DNA of 64,000 bases from JACVRM01 sp963839815 (GCA_963839815.1 CAWIWF010000006.1:806001-870000); one strand, 5' to 3'. Shown: positions 32,737 to 41,508, counted from the first letter of the stretch. The notes: a model not told the origin generated them from the sequence alone. Translations and numbers: made by a program.

Positions 32737-32796
32737 CAGCAGTGTCCGGGGGTGGGCCAGGAGGTCTCAGGACACTCGACGTGGCAGCCGGCTTTG

Positions 32797-33240
32797 CTAG
32801 GCCGGCCCCGCGGGCGGCGGGTCCGGGCCCGGGTCGCCGCCTTCGGCTCTGACGCGGAGCCGCTCGAGGTAGCGCTCCCAGCCCTCGCGGTGATGCTCCG
32901 CCACCGGGGGCGGCTCGAGACCGCGGTGCGTCAGTCGCAGGAGCGTGCCGGCGTCCGAGGGCTCGAGCTCAACCACGACCGTGCTCGAGCCCGGGGGCAG
33001 CGGCGCCGACGCTCCTTCCCAGCCCCACGTGAAGACGATGCGGCGATGGGGCACGAGCTCCACGAACCGGCCGGAGGCGACCTGGTCTCCCGGCATGCGG
33101 ATCCGGAAGCTCCCGCCCGGCCGGGCGTCGACCTCGCCCTCCACGCCCTGCCAGGCGATCCAGCGGGCGCCGTCGGTGAAGAACGAGAACACGGTGGCCG
33201 GCGCGGCCGCGATCTCCCGAACGACCACGACCTCGGTCAT
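32797..33240 (-). CDS. SRPBCC (AHSA1-type) protein
   Basis: Protein of 147 residues with the START-like cavity fold of the AHSA1 branch: TEVVVVREIAAAPATVFSFF, WIAWQGVEGEVDARPGGSFR, GRFVELVPHRRIVFTWGWEG, TVVVELEPSDAGTLLRLTHRG and HHREGWERYLERL. These proteins bind hydrophobic ligands; the specific one is unknown. The start overlaps the stop of an ArsR gene by 4 nt; ArsR-SRPBCC pairs are a common actinobacterial module in which the regulator controls its partner. Confidence 0.88.
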   Translation of the reverse strand: MTEVVVVREIAAAPATVFSFFTDGARWIAWQGVEGEVDARPGGSFRIRMPGDQVASGRFVELVPHRRIVFTWGWEGASAPLPPGSSTVVVELEPSDAGTLLRLTHRGLEPPPVAEHHREGWERYLERLRVRAEGGDPGPDPPPAGPA

Positions 33241-33545
33241 GGGCGCTCCGCCTCCTCGGCGAGGGCGGCCAGCCGATCGAGCCGTCCGGCCCAGAACCGC
33301 TCGAGCACGTCCGCCAGCGCGCCGAGTTGCTCGCGGTCGGCTCGGTAGAGACGCCGCTTGCCGTCCCGCCTGACCGTCACGAGCTTTGCGTCGCGAAGCC
33401 GCGCCAGGTGCTGAGAGACGCCCGCGTAACTCAGCTCGAGCCGCTCGGCGAGCTCGCCGACCGGCCGCTCCTGGTGCCAGATGAGCCGCAGGATCTCCTG
33501 GCGCCTGGGCTCGGCGACGAGCTGCAGCGTGTCCACGGACGTCAT
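33237..33545 (-). CDS. ArsR-family regulator of the SRPBCC pair
   Basis: Regulator of 102 residues. DTLQLVAEPRRQEILRLIWH, VGELAERLELSYAGVSQHLARLRDA and VTVRRDGKRRLYRA give a standard winged helix; LGALADVLERFWAGRLDRLAAL is the dimer helix. No metal-binding Cys. ATG at 33545 faces the divergent SRPBCC gene at 33605 across 59 nt, so one operator region may control both directions. Confidence 0.9.
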   Translation of the reverse strand: MTSVDTLQLVAEPRRQEILRLIWHQERPVGELAERLELSYAGVSQHLARLRDAKLVTVRRDGKRRLYRADREQLGALADVLERFWAGRLDRLAALAEEAERP

Positions 33546-33604
33546 TTTAGCCAAGAGCGAAGCGTGTGATACGTTTCGGCCGATACTGAAATGAGGAGGC
33601 CCAC
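33546..33604. promoter_or_regulatory. Divergent promoter region of ArsR/SRPBCC genes
   Basis: 59 nt, AT-richer than its surroundings. It contains GTATC twice on the minus strand (about 33570 and 33582) and GATACT plus a GAGGAGG ribosome site for the plus-strand gene. A likely operator for the neighbouring ArsR regulator. Confidence 0.5.
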
Positions 33605-34021
33605 ATGGCTGATGTTCTGTTTCGGCTCGACGTCGACGCACCGCCCGAGCGAGTGATCGCAGCACTCAGGACGGGCGAAGGGATCCGCAGCTTTTGGACG
33701 GCGCGTGCCGACGTTCCCGAGTCCGTCGGCGGCACGCTGAGGCTCGAGTTCGACGCCGCGCCGGCGCCGTTTGACCTCAGGCTCGAACGGGCTGACAGAG
33801 GCGCTGTGGTGTGGCGCACCGAGACGTTCCCGCCGCACTGGGTCGGCACCCAGGTCGAGTGGCAGGTGGAGTCGCGCGACGGTGGCGCCACGATCTCGTT
33901 CCGCCACGCGGGCTTTGCCGACGAGGCCGACGCCGGGCGGGCGGCCTACACGTGGGGCCAGATCATGACCAGGCTCCAGCAGTACGCAGAGACGGGGCAG
34001 GCAAGCCCGCTCTTCACGTAG
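33605..34021 (+). CDS. SRPBCC-family protein
   Basis: Protein of 138 residues, ADVLFRLDVDAPPERVIAAL, SFWTARADVPESVGGTLRLEF, VWRTETFPPHWVGTQVEWQV and a C-terminal helix AAYTWGQIMTRLQQYAETGQ. A second START-like domain protein, divergent from the ArsR/SRPBCC pair and about 20 percent like it by eye in layout only. GAGGAGG precedes the ATG. Ligand unknown; shared regulation with the opposite pair is probable. Confidence 0.87.
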   Translation: MADVLFRLDVDAPPERVIAALRTGEGIRSFWTARADVPESVGGTLRLEFDAAPAPFDLRLERADRGAVVWRTETFPPHWVGTQVEWQVESRDGGATISFRHAGFADEADAGRAAYTWGQIMTRLQQYAETGQASPLFT

Positions 34022-34042
34022 CGGGGTGGTCAGACCGCGCCC

Positions 34043-34231
34043 TTACCCGGCGGCTTCGGGTGCCGCCCGGTCGCCGGCCCAGAACAGGCGGTCGGCCAGC
34101 CACAGCGCCGCTCCGACCACGAGGACGGCCCCGACGAGCAGGAAGACCTGGGCGTCCTGCTGGGTGACGAGGTGCCCGAGCAGCGCAAGCGAGACGCCGA
34201 GTCCGAGCACGGGGAACACGCGTGGCGTCAC
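34043..34231 (-). CDS. Small two-span membrane protein
   Basis: Frame of 62 residues from GTG at 34231: TPRVFPVLGLGVSLALLGHLV, a short QQDAQ turn, then VFLLVGAVLVVGAALWLADRL. Two membrane helices and good codon bias make it credible; no family is known to me. It lies 70 nt downstream of the TOPRIM gene in the same direction. No strong ribosome site. Confidence 0.5.
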   Translation of the reverse strand: MTPRVFPVLGLGVSLALLGHLVTQQDAQVFLLVGAVLVVGAALWLADRLFWAGDRAAPEAAG

Positions 34232-34301
34232 GAGAGGTCGTGCTCGACCCGCTCGCGCCGTAGCACGACCGTGCCGGCAGACCTGATCGCCTGTGAGCCG
34301 C

Positions 34302-34871
34302 TCAGCCGATCGCGGCCAGCAGCCGCTCGAGCGGGCGCGGAAGGTCGTCGGGGTCGAGCGCGTCGACGAGGGCCGGTGCGCAGCACTGCTTGTGGTTGTG
34401 CAGGAAGCCGTGCAGCTGCCGCTCGTGCGAGCGGTTCCGGTGGGCCGCCTGCTTCTGGTAGGTGCGAAAGCGCCGCAGATGACCCTGCAGCTCGAGCGTC
34501 CGCTCGACGGCCGACGGGCCGTGGGCGCGCACGAGCTCGTCCTCCAGGTCGCGGTCGCAGACGAAGAAGCCGAGCGCCTCGAGCTCCTCCCGGGAGGCCA
34601 CGCCGAGCGCGCGGCGGAAGACGGGCTCCTCGCCGGCGTCGCACAGGCCCGCAGTGCGCACCTCGCCGGCTGCCGCGAGCGCCCGCCGGATCGCCTGCGC
34701 GCCCCCGATGGGAACCACCTCGACCCGGCGCCGCGCGAGGTCGATGCCCCGGCGCTTGGCGAGCAGCTCGACAGCGAAGCGGTCGCTCACGCCCTCGACG
34801 AAGACGATCAGGCGAGGCGGCACGGGGGTCACGTCAACCGAGCGCACGGCGCCGGTCGCGGCGCGCCTCAT
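34302..34871 (-). CDS. TOPRIM-domain protein (OLD/overcoming-lysogenization-like nuclease fragment family)
   Basis: Protein of 189 residues. LIVFVEGVSDRFAVELLAKRRG is the TOPRIM motif with the catalytic Glu; VEVVPIGGAQAI and AGLCDAGEE supply the second acidic cluster (Asp-x-Gly-Glu in place of DxD). The middle helix region ends FRTYQKQAAHRNRSHERQLH. Stand-alone TOPRIM proteins of this size are usually the C-terminal half of OLD nucleases; no ATPase half is encoded here. The ATG overlaps the stop of the YcaQ-type gene by one base (TGATG), so a DNA-repair pairing is plausible. Confidence 0.72.
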   Translation of the reverse strand: MRRAATGAVRSVDVTPVPPRLIVFVEGVSDRFAVELLAKRRGIDLARRRVEVVPIGGAQAIRRALAAAGEVRTAGLCDAGEEPVFRRALGVASREELEALGFFVCDRDLEDELVRAHGPSAVERTLELQGHLRRFRTYQKQAAHRNRSHERQLHGFLHNHKQCCAPALVDALDPDDLPRPLERLLAAIG

Positions 34872-36091
34872 CACGGCCGAGTGCCGAGGAGCTTCCGCTC
34901 CCGGTCGAATGCCGGCGCCCAGTCGAGGCGGCTGACCGCTGCGAAGGCGAGGTAGGCGCGGAGCGCCTCGCGCAGTGCGTCCACGAAGCCCTCGGCCCGC
35001 CGGGCGTCGAAGCCCTCCTCCCACCAGAGCCCGATCACCTGCACGGCGTCCGCGTCGCGGTCGATGCGCGGCTCGATGCGGCCGACGAGGCGGTCGCGGA
35101 AGAGGATCGGCAGTACGTACCAGCCCCAGCGCCGCTTGGCCGGCGGGTGGAAGAGCTCCCACACGTAGTCGAAGCCGAACAGCGATCCGAGGAGGGCCCG
35201 GTCCCAGACGAGCGCGTCGAAGGGGGAGAGGAACGCGACGGAGGGAGGCGGCTCGGGTGGAGCCTGGAGCAGCTCGAGCTCTTGACGGACGACGAAGCGC
35301 TTCCCGCGGATGCCCTCGACCTCCACCGGCACCAGCGCGCCGGACTCGACGAGCTCCTCTCGCAGCGCGGTTCGGCCGGGCAGCTCGGGCCGCTCGGGAA
35401 GCGGCTTGGCCGGGCCGAGCCCGGAGAAGACGTCGGCGCCGGCGCTCGCCCCGAGGAGGCCGTGGGCGCGGTAGCGCGAGAGCATCCGGTGGCGGAGCTG
35501 CTCGCGGAGGGGGAGCTCGCGCGCCAGCACGTCGCCCGGCAGCAGGCGCTCGGCGAGGTCGTACAGGCGGCGGTTGCCGTCGCGGCGGGCGAGGCCGAGC
35601 GTGCCCGTGACCGCGAGCGCCTCCAGTACCGCGCGCATGACGTTGGTCGGCGCGCCGAACCAGTCGGTCGCCGACCCGCGCTCGGGCGTGAAGTCGAGCG
35701 AGGAGAGCGGCCCCTCGGCACGCACGCGCGCCAGCACGCGCTCCGCGACCTCGGGGTGCTCGGCGAGCGTTTGGCGCGTGGCTCCGCCGACCGGCGTGCG
35801 GAACCACGGCAGGTCGGTCATCGGCACGAGGGAGAGCCCTTTGTTGTACGCCTCGAAGATCTGGCGCCGCTCGTAGAGCTCGTCGCACCAGGCGGGGTCG
35901 TAGCCGGCGACGCGCGCGTGGAGGACGAGGTCGTGGCTGCGGCCGGCCACCGCGATCGGGTCGTACTGGATCGAGCCGAGCCGGCGGAAGACCGTGAGCA
36001 CCCCCTCGGGCCCGCCGGCGAGCGACCGCGCGGGCGTGAGCGAGTGGCGGGCCACCAAGAAGCGGCGCGCGGCCTCCGCGGTTACCTTCAC
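34871..36091 (-). CDS. Winged-helix DNA glycosylase, YcaQ/AlkX type
   Basis: Protein of 406 residues from the HTH_42 (former DUF1006) family that removes alkylated or cross-linked purines. LGSIQYDPIAVAGRSHDLV contains Gln-Tyr-Asp, the Q-x-D motif of the YcaQ/AlkX branch, in contrast to Q-x-Q of AlkZ. Winged-helix repeats follow (GSATDWFGAPTNVMRAVLEAL), and SPFDALVWDRALLGSLFGFDY plus KRRWGWYVLPILFRDRLVGRI are typical of the C-terminal barrel. So interstrand cross-link unhooking is the most likely activity. Start is GTG at 36091; the cyclase gene is divergent, 58 nt away. Confidence 0.88.
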   Translation of the reverse strand: MKVTAEAARRFLVARHSLTPARSLAGGPEGVLTVFRRLGSIQYDPIAVAGRSHDLVLHARVAGYDPAWCDELYERRQIFEAYNKGLSLVPMTDLPWFRTPVGGATRQTLAEHPEVAERVLARVRAEGPLSSLDFTPERGSATDWFGAPTNVMRAVLEALAVTGTLGLARRDGNRRLYDLAERLLPGDVLARELPLREQLRHRMLSRYRAHGLLGASAGADVFSGLGPAKPLPERPELPGRTALREELVESGALVPVEVEGIRGKRFVVRQELELLQAPPEPPPSVAFLSPFDALVWDRALLGSLFGFDYVWELFHPPAKRRWGWYVLPILFRDRLVGRIEPRIDRDADAVQVIGLWWEEGFDARRAEGFVDALREALRAYLAFAAVSRLDWAPAFDRERKLLGTRP

Positions 36092-36137
36092 GCCCGCGAC
36101 GCTGAGCGCCGACGCATCATGCTCGCGGGCGCGTGCC

Positions 36138-36143
36138 TATCCT
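36138..36143 (+). promoter_or_regulatory. -10 element of leaderless cyclase-ATPase gene
   Basis: TATCCT, then six nt (CCGGCC), then GTG at 36150. No Shine-Dalgarno sequence. Confidence 0.5.
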
Positions 36144-36149
36144 CCGGCC

Positions 36150-39100
36150 GTGAAGGTCTGCCCTGCGTGCGGGCACGAGAACGCGGAGGACGCGCGCTTT
36201 TGCTCGCAGTGCGCGACGCCGCTCGAGGCGCCTGCGCCGGCGCGTGAGGAGCGGAAGGTGGTCAGCTGCCTCTTCTGCGACCTGGTCGGCTTCACGGCTC
36301 GGGCCGAGACGATGGACCCCGAGGACGTGCGGCGGCTGCTTCAGCCCTACCACGAGCGCGTGCGCTCCGAGCTCGAGCGCTTCGGAGGCACGGTCGAGAA
36401 GTTCATCGGCGACGCTGTGATGGCGGTCTTCGGCGCCCCGGTCGCGCACGAGGACGATCCGGAGCGAGCGGTGCGGGCGGCGCTCGCGATCCGCGAGTGG
36501 GCTGCCGAGGAGGAGCTCGAGCTTCGTATCGGCATCACCACCGGCGAGGCGCTCGTCGCCCTCTCGGCCCGTCCGGATGCGGGCGAGGGGATGGCCTCGG
36601 GCGATGTCGTCAACACCGCCGCCCGCCTGCAGTCGGCCGCGCCGGTGAACGGGATCCTCGTCGACGAGACGACCTACCGCGCGACCGAGCGGGCAATTGA
36701 GTACGCCGAGTCACGGCCCGTCGAGGCGAAGGGGAAGGCGGAGCCGATCGAGGTCCGGGAGGCGCTTCGCGCGCGGGCGCGGGTGAGCGTGGAGCGCGTC
36801 GGCGGCGCGCCGCTCGTGGGCCGGGAGCGCGAGCTGGCGCTGCTCCGAGAGACGCTGGCGCGCATCATCCGCGAGCGCGAGCCCCAGCTCGTCACGCTCG
36901 TCGGGGTTCCGGGGATCGGCAAGAGCCGGCTCGTCTTCGAGCTCTTCCAGACGATCGAGAGCGGCGAGCACGGGCTCGTCTTCTGGCGGCACGGCCGCTC
37001 GCTTCCCTACGGGGAAGGCGTGACCTTCTGGGCTCTCGGCGAGATCGTCAAGGCCCAGGCCGGGATCCTCGAGTCGGACGGCGCCGAGCAGACGGCCGAC
37101 AAGCTGCGGCAGGCGGTCAGGCGCTTCGTCGACGACCCCGACGAGGCGGCCTGGATCGAGCGGCACCTCCGGCCGCTCGCGGGCCTGGACGCCGAGTCGC
37201 AGGCCGAGGACCGGCGCAGCGAGCTGTTCGCCGCCTGGCGGCGCTTTCTCGAGGCGATCGCCGAGGAGCATCCGCTCGTACTCGTCGTCGAGGACCTGCA
37301 CTGGGCCGACGACGCCCTGCTCGACTTCACGGATCACGTGACCGAATGGGCGACCGGCGTGCCCCTGCTCGTCCTCGGGACCTCCCGCCCGGAACTGCTC
37401 ACCCGGCGGCCGGGGTGGGGTGGTGGCAAGGTGAACTCCGCGACGATCCAGCTGTCGCCGCTCTCCGAGGAGGAGACGGCAACGCTGTTGCACGCCCTGC
37501 TCGGCCGCTCGGTGCTCGCCGCCGACCTGCAGGCGCGTCTGCTCGAGCACGCCGGCGGGAACCCGCTCTACGCCGAGGAGTTCACCCGCATGCTCACCTC
37601 CCGGCCGGGGGAGAGCGCGCTGCCGGAGACGGTTCAGGGGATCATCACCGCGCGCCTCGACACCCTGCCGCCGGAGGAGAAGGAGCTGCTCCAGGTGGCG
37701 GCGGTGCTCGGCCGCTCCTTCTGGCTCGGCGCGCTCGGGCGTGAGCGCTGGACGCTCGAGGATCGCTTGCATGCGCTGGAGCGCAAGGGCTTCGTCGTGC
37801 GCCAGCGGCGCAGCACCGTGGCGGGCGAGAGCGAGTACGCGTTCCGGCACGCGCTCGTCCGTGAGGTTGCCTACGAGCAGATCCCCCGCGCCCGCCGGGT
37901 CGACGGGCACCTCGCTGCAGCCGCGTGGATGGAGACGCTCGGCCGGGCCGAGGATCACGCCGAGATGCTCGCGCACCACTACGCGTCGGCGCTCGAGTAC
38001 GCGCGGGTCACGGGGCAGGCTGCGCCGGAGCTGGCCGCGCAGGCCCGCGCGGTGCTCGCGCAGGCAGGCGAGCGCGCGTTCTCCCTCAACTCGTTCGCGG
38101 CCTCCGGGCGCTATTACGAGGCGGCGCTCGCGCTCGGAGATCGGGGATCGGCGGAGAGCGCCGCGCTGCTCTTCGGCTATGCGCGGGCGCTGGCCGCGGC
38201 GGGGGACGACCGGAGCGAGGCCGTGCTCGAGGAGGCGCGCGCGGCGACGCTTGCGGCCGGCGACGTCGAGCGGGCCGCGCAGGCCGATGCGCTCCTCGGC
38301 GAGCTCTGGTGGTACCGCGCCAGCCCCGACCGCACGCAGGAGCATCTCGACCGCGCCTACGGGCTTGTGCGCGAGCTGCCGGTGTCGGCCGCGAAGGCCC
38401 ATGTCGTGGGCCAGATGGCGCGCTACCGCATGCTCGCCGGACGCGACGAGGAGGCGATCCGCCTCGGCGAGGAGACCCTGGCGATGGCGCGGGAGCTGGG
38501 CCTGGCCGACGTCGAGGCGAGGGCGCTCGTCAACATCGGCACCGCGCGCTGCAACATGGGCGACCCGGCGGGTCTCGCGGAGCTGGAGCGGGCCGTCGAG
38601 GTCGCGACCGCCGCACGCTCTGCCGAGCTTGCGCGCGCGTTCAACAACCTCGCCGTCTCTGTCTGGTCACTGGGCGACGTTCGGCGCGCGCTGGGGCACA
38701 TGGAAGAGGCGATCGCTCAGGGCGAGCGGCTCGGCGCCGGCCCGCTGCTGACGTTCATGCGCAACGTCCGCATGTGGCTGCTCTACCGCGTGGGCAGGTG
38801 GGACGAGACGCTGCCGGCGACGGAGGAGTTCCTCGCCGCCTGCGACGCCGGTCACTCGCACTACCACGAAGGCGGCATGCGGCTGCGACGCGCGGGCGTC
38901 CGGCTGGCGCGCGACGACGTCGCCGGCGCCCTCGACGACCTGGGCAAGGTGGTCACGCTCGCCAGGGCCGCCGGCGATCCGCAGCAGCGTGTCCCCTGGC
39001 TGGCAGGAAGCGCGCGCCTGCTCGTCGACGCGGGTCGCGAGCAGGAGGCACGCGCTGCGGCCCACGAGGCGGTCACGGTGTTCCCGGACTTCGTCGTCCG

Positions 39101-39446
39101 CTGGGACTTCGCCGATCTCGCCCTCGTCGCGGCGGAGCTCGGCTGTGCCGACCTGCTGGTGGCGCGGCTCGAGCGTGGTCCGCGCACCACGTGGTCCGAC
39201 GCTGCTCTGGCGACGCTGCGCGGCGACCTCGTGGGCGCCGCCGCACTGCTCGACGAGATCGGCGACCTCGAGCTCGAGGCGCTCACCCGCCTGCGCGCCG
39301 GGCAACAGCTGATCCGAGCGGGGCGCCGTGCCGATGCGCAGGAGCAGCTCGAGCGCTCGCTGGCGTACTGGCACCTTGTCGGCGCGCCGCGTTACGTCCG
39401 GCAGATCGAGGCGCTCACGCAGGAAGCGTCGAGGATCCCCGCGTAG
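36150..39446 (+). CDS. Zinc-ribbon, class III nucleotide cyclase, AAA ATPase and TPR-like regulator
   Basis: Protein of 1098 residues. Order: zinc ribbon CPACGHENAEDARFCSQC (3-20); class III cyclase domain (about 30-215) with SCLFCDLVGFTARAE and EKFIGDAVMAVFGAP holding the two metal Asp, and DVVNTAARLQSAAP; STAND-type ATPase (about 225-560) with GREREL, Walker A VGVPGIGKSR and Walker B VLVVEDLHWADD; then helical repeats like TPR to the end (LADVEARALVNIGTARCNMGD). The architecture matches actinobacterial adenylate-cyclase/AfsR-like sensors that integrate an unknown signal. Single gene. A GTG start with TATCCT six nt upstream suggests a leaderless mRNA. Confidence 0.92.
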   Translation: MKVCPACGHENAEDARFCSQCATPLEAPAPAREERKVVSCLFCDLVGFTARAETMDPEDVRRLLQPYHERVRSELERFGGTVEKFIGDAVMAVFGAPVAHEDDPERAVRAALAIREWAAEEELELRIGITTGEALVALSARPDAGEGMASGDVVNTAARLQSAAPVNGILVDETTYRATERAIEYAESRPVEAKGKAEPIEVREALRARARVSVERVGGAPLVGRERELALLRETLARIIREREPQLVTLVGVPGIGKSRLVFELFQTIESGEHGLVFWRHGRSLPYGEGVTFWALGEIVKAQAGILESDGAEQTADKLRQAVRRFVDDPDEAAWIERHLRPLAGLDAESQAEDRRSELFAAWRRFLEAIAEEHPLVLVVEDLHWADDALLDFTDHVTEWATGVPLLVLGTSRPELLTRRPGWGGGKVNSATIQLSPLSEEETATLLHALLGRSVLAADLQARLLEHAGGNPLYAEEFTRMLTSRPGESALPETVQGIITARLDTLPPEEKELLQVAAVLGRSFWLGALGRERWTLEDRLHALERKGFVVRQRRSTVAGESEYAFRHALVREVAYEQIPRARRVDGHLAAAAWMETLGRAEDHAEMLAHHYASALEYARVTGQAAPELAAQARAVLAQAGERAFSLNSFAASGRYYEAALALGDRGSAESAALLFGYARALAAAGDDRSEAVLEEARAATLAAGDVERAAQADALLGELWWYRASPDRTQEHLDRAYGLVRELPVSAAKAHVVGQMARYRMLAGRDEEAIRLGEETLAMARELGLADVEARALVNIGTARCNMGDPAGLAELERAVEVATAARSAELARAFNNLAVSVWSLGDVRRALGHMEEAIAQGERLGAGPLLTFMRNVRMWLLYRVGRWDETLPATEEFLAACDAGHSHYHEGGMRLRRAGVRLARDDVAGALDDLGKVVTLARAAGDPQQRVPWLAGSARLLVDAGREQEARAAAHEAVTVFPDFVVRWDFADLALVAAELGCADLLVARLERGPRTTWSDAALATLRGDLVGAAALLDEIGDLELEALTRLRAGQQLIRAGRRADAQEQLERSLAYWHLVGAPRYVRQIEALTQEASRIPA

Positions 39447-39478
39447 ATCCTCCGGCGCGGTCAAACGTGGGGCAGCCC

Positions 39479-39508
39479 TTGGCAAAATACCCCCAGGGGG
39501 TATATAGT
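39479..39508 (+). promoter_or_regulatory. Promoter with CsoR-type operator
   Basis: TTGGCA (39479-39484) and TATAGT (39503-39508) with an 18-nt spacer form a good promoter. The spacer contains ATACCCCCAGGGGGTAT (39487-39503), a perfect 8+1+8 palindrome that matches the operator style of CsoR/CstR-family repressors (copper or persulfide sensors). Repressor binding would block RNA polymerase. Confidence 0.75.
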
Positions 39509-39564
39509 ACGCCCACGACGACGGCGGTCGTCGGCACCGACGGCCCCGAGTGGAATGAGGAGCA

Positions 39565-40049
39565 GTGGAACAGAACAGCACCGAGCACCACGGCCACAGC
39601 GCCGGTCACGAGCATGCTTCGCTCAACCGGCTCGCGACGAGCGCGACGAACCACTGCCTCACCGGCTGCGTGATCGGCGAGGTCACCGGCATGACGATCG
39701 CCACGGCGCTCGGCTGGGGGGACGTCGCCTCGATCGCGCTCGCCGTCGGGCTCGCCTTCCTGTTCGGCTACAGCCTGACCTCCCTGCCGCTCATCCGTGC
39801 CGGCCTGCCGCTCGCCGCGATCGTGCCGATCGCCCTGGCGGCGGACACGGTCTCGATCGCGATCATGGAGTTCATCGACAACCTGGCGATGATCCTCGTG
39901 CCGGGAGCGATGGAGGCGGGCCTCGCCGACGCTCGCTTCTGGCTACCGCTCCTCGGCGGGTTCGTCCTCGCGTGGCCGTTCGCCTTCACCGTCAACCGCT
40001 TCATGATCGCCGCGGCAAGGGGCACGCCGTCGTCCACCAGTACCACTAG
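39565..40049 (+). CDS. DUF4396 membrane protein, frameshifted near the end
   Basis: Membrane protein of about 161 residues. His-rich N-terminus (HHGHSAGHEHAS), then TSATNHCLTGCVIGEVTGM with two Cys in a membrane helix, and three further spans (VASIALAVGLAFLFGYSL, GLPLAAIVPIALAADTVSI, LGGFVLAWPFAFTVN). The family usually ends GKGHAVVHxYH; that ending is found one frame over, so one C is missing near 40009, and the given frame otherwise runs on with unrelated residues. His and Cys content, plus the CsoR-type operator, argue for a role in copper or sulfane-sulfur handling. Start GTG at 39565 with AGGAG upstream. Confidence 0.8.
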
Positions 40050-40152
40050 CGAGCTCGTTTCCCACTGTGTCCCGTGCTGGACCCGGACTCGTGTCGCGTG
40101 CGCTGCTGCTGCGAGCTGGCTGCGCGCCCGTGGTGTCGTCCGGTTGCCTCGC

Positions 40153-40158
40153 TAGGCT
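40153..40158 (+). promoter_or_regulatory. -10 element of leaderless HNH gene
   Basis: TAGGCT, six nt (ACTGAC), then the ATG at 40165; no Shine-Dalgarno sequence. Confidence 0.5.
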
Positions 40159-40164
40159 ACTGAC

Positions 40165-41508
40165 ATGGTGTCTGATTCGACAACGACGATGCTTGCGCTG
40201 GATGATCTCGAGGATGTCCCGCTGGCGGCGCTCGAGGAGGAGATCGCCACGCTCGCATCGCAGCTCGATGCCGGCACGTCGCGTTGGCTTGAGCTCCTGG
40301 GGGAGCTCGCTCGGCGGGATGGGTGCGGCCTCGAGTGGGCCTCGCTCGCGCAGTGGCTGTCGTTCCGCTGCGCCGTCGCGCCGGCCGCCGCGCGCGAGTA
40401 CCTGCGCGTCGCCGAGCGCCTCACCGAGCTTCCGCTCATCCGTGCCGCGTTCTCGCGCGGCGAGCTCTCATACGACAAGGTGCGCGAGCTGACCCGTGTG
40501 GCCGAGACCGAGACGGAGGCGGAGCTGCTCGAGCTCGCCGAGGCGCTGACGGTGACGCAGTTGCAGCGGTCGCTGCGCGCCTATCGCTGGGTGACGAGCG
40601 AAGAGGCCGAGGACGCGCAGTCTGCGGAGATGCTGGACTGGTACTGGGACGACGACGGCTCGCTGGTGCTGCGCGCCAGGCTCGCGCCGGAGGACGGCGC
40701 GCTCGTCGTCCGCGCACTCGAGCGGGCGCGCGACGCCGCGCGTGAGCGGCGCCGCCAGAGCGCGGCCGCGGCGCAAGCCGGCGGGTCGGAGGCTGCGTGT
40801 GACGCGCCCCGCCCTGACGAGGCGGGCTGCCCGGATGTCGACGCGCTCGTGGCGATGGCCGATCTCTCGCTCGGCGGCGGCGAGGCGCGTCCGGCCGGTG
40901 AGCGCTCCGAGGTGGTGGTGCACGTCGATGTCGAGACCCTCGCGGCCGGTGCCGAGGGACGGGCGGAGCTCGCAGACGGGCCGGCCATCGCGGGTGAGAC
41001 CGCCAGGCGGCTCGCTTGCGACGCGGGCCTCGTGCTCCTCGCCGAGCGCGACGGCCTGCCGCTCTCGGTCGGCCGCAGGACGCGCACGATCTCGCCGGCG
41101 CTGCGCCGCGCCTTGCAGGCGCGCGACGGCGGGTGCCGCTTCCCAGGCTGCACGAACACCCGCTTCGTTGAGGCGCATCACGTCACGCACTGGGCGCACG
41201 GCGGCGAGACCCGCCTCGACAATCTGCTCATGCTCTGCCGGCGCCACCACCGCCTGCTCCACGAGGGGAGCTGCACGGTCGACCTGACCGGCGGCGGCGA
41301 GGCTCGCTTCACCAACCGGCACGGAGTCGCGCTCGAAGCCGTGCCGCGACCGCCGCCCGGCGGTCTCGGCGCTCTCCTGGCCGGGAATCGCGCGGCCGGA
41401 GTGCACATCGACGGCGACACCGGTCGCCACGGGCTCGGAGACCCACTCGACCTCGACGCCGTCGTCGCGGCCCTCGACGACATCCTCACCGCGCGCTCGG
41501 CCGCCTGA
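40165..41508 (+). CDS. DUF222 / HNH endonuclease-domain protein (13E12 repeat family)
   Basis: Protein of 447 residues. An N-terminal DUF222 helical domain (about 15-270; LAQWLSFRCAVAPAAAREYL, LPLIRAAFSRGELSYDKV) precedes an HNH domain at about 310-375: CRFPGCTNTRFVEAHHVTHW, then GGETRLDNLLMLCRRHHRLLH. The Cys pairs and the His-Asn-His core are intact, so nuclease activity is possible. These genes are numerous and mobile-like in actinobacterial genomes; their role is unknown. Single gene, apparently leaderless. Confidence 0.9.
   Translation: MVSDSTTTMLALDDLEDVPLAALEEEIATLASQLDAGTSRWLELLGELARRDGCGLEWASLAQWLSFRCAVAPAAAREYLRVAERLTELPLIRAAFSRGELSYDKVRELTRVAETETEAELLELAEALTVTQLQRSLRAYRWVTSEEAEDAQSAEMLDWYWDDDGSLVLRARLAPEDGALVVRALERARDAARERRRQSAAAAQAGGSEAACDAPRPDEAGCPDVDALVAMADLSLGGGEARPAGERSEVVVHVDVETLAAGAEGRAELADGPAIAGETARRLACDAGLVLLAERDGLPLSVGRRTRTISPALRRALQARDGGCRFPGCTNTRFVEAHHVTHWAHGGETRLDNLLMLCRRHHRLLHEGSCTVDLTGGGEARFTNRHGVALEAVPRPPPGGLGALLAGNRAAGVHIDGDTGRHGLGDPLDLDAVVAALDDILTARSAA

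Noticed and set aside
40165..41508. Homing or mobile element because of the HNH domain
   Set aside because: DUF222/HNH genes are common single genes in actinobacterial chromosomes; no terminal repeats, intron or transposase is seen.
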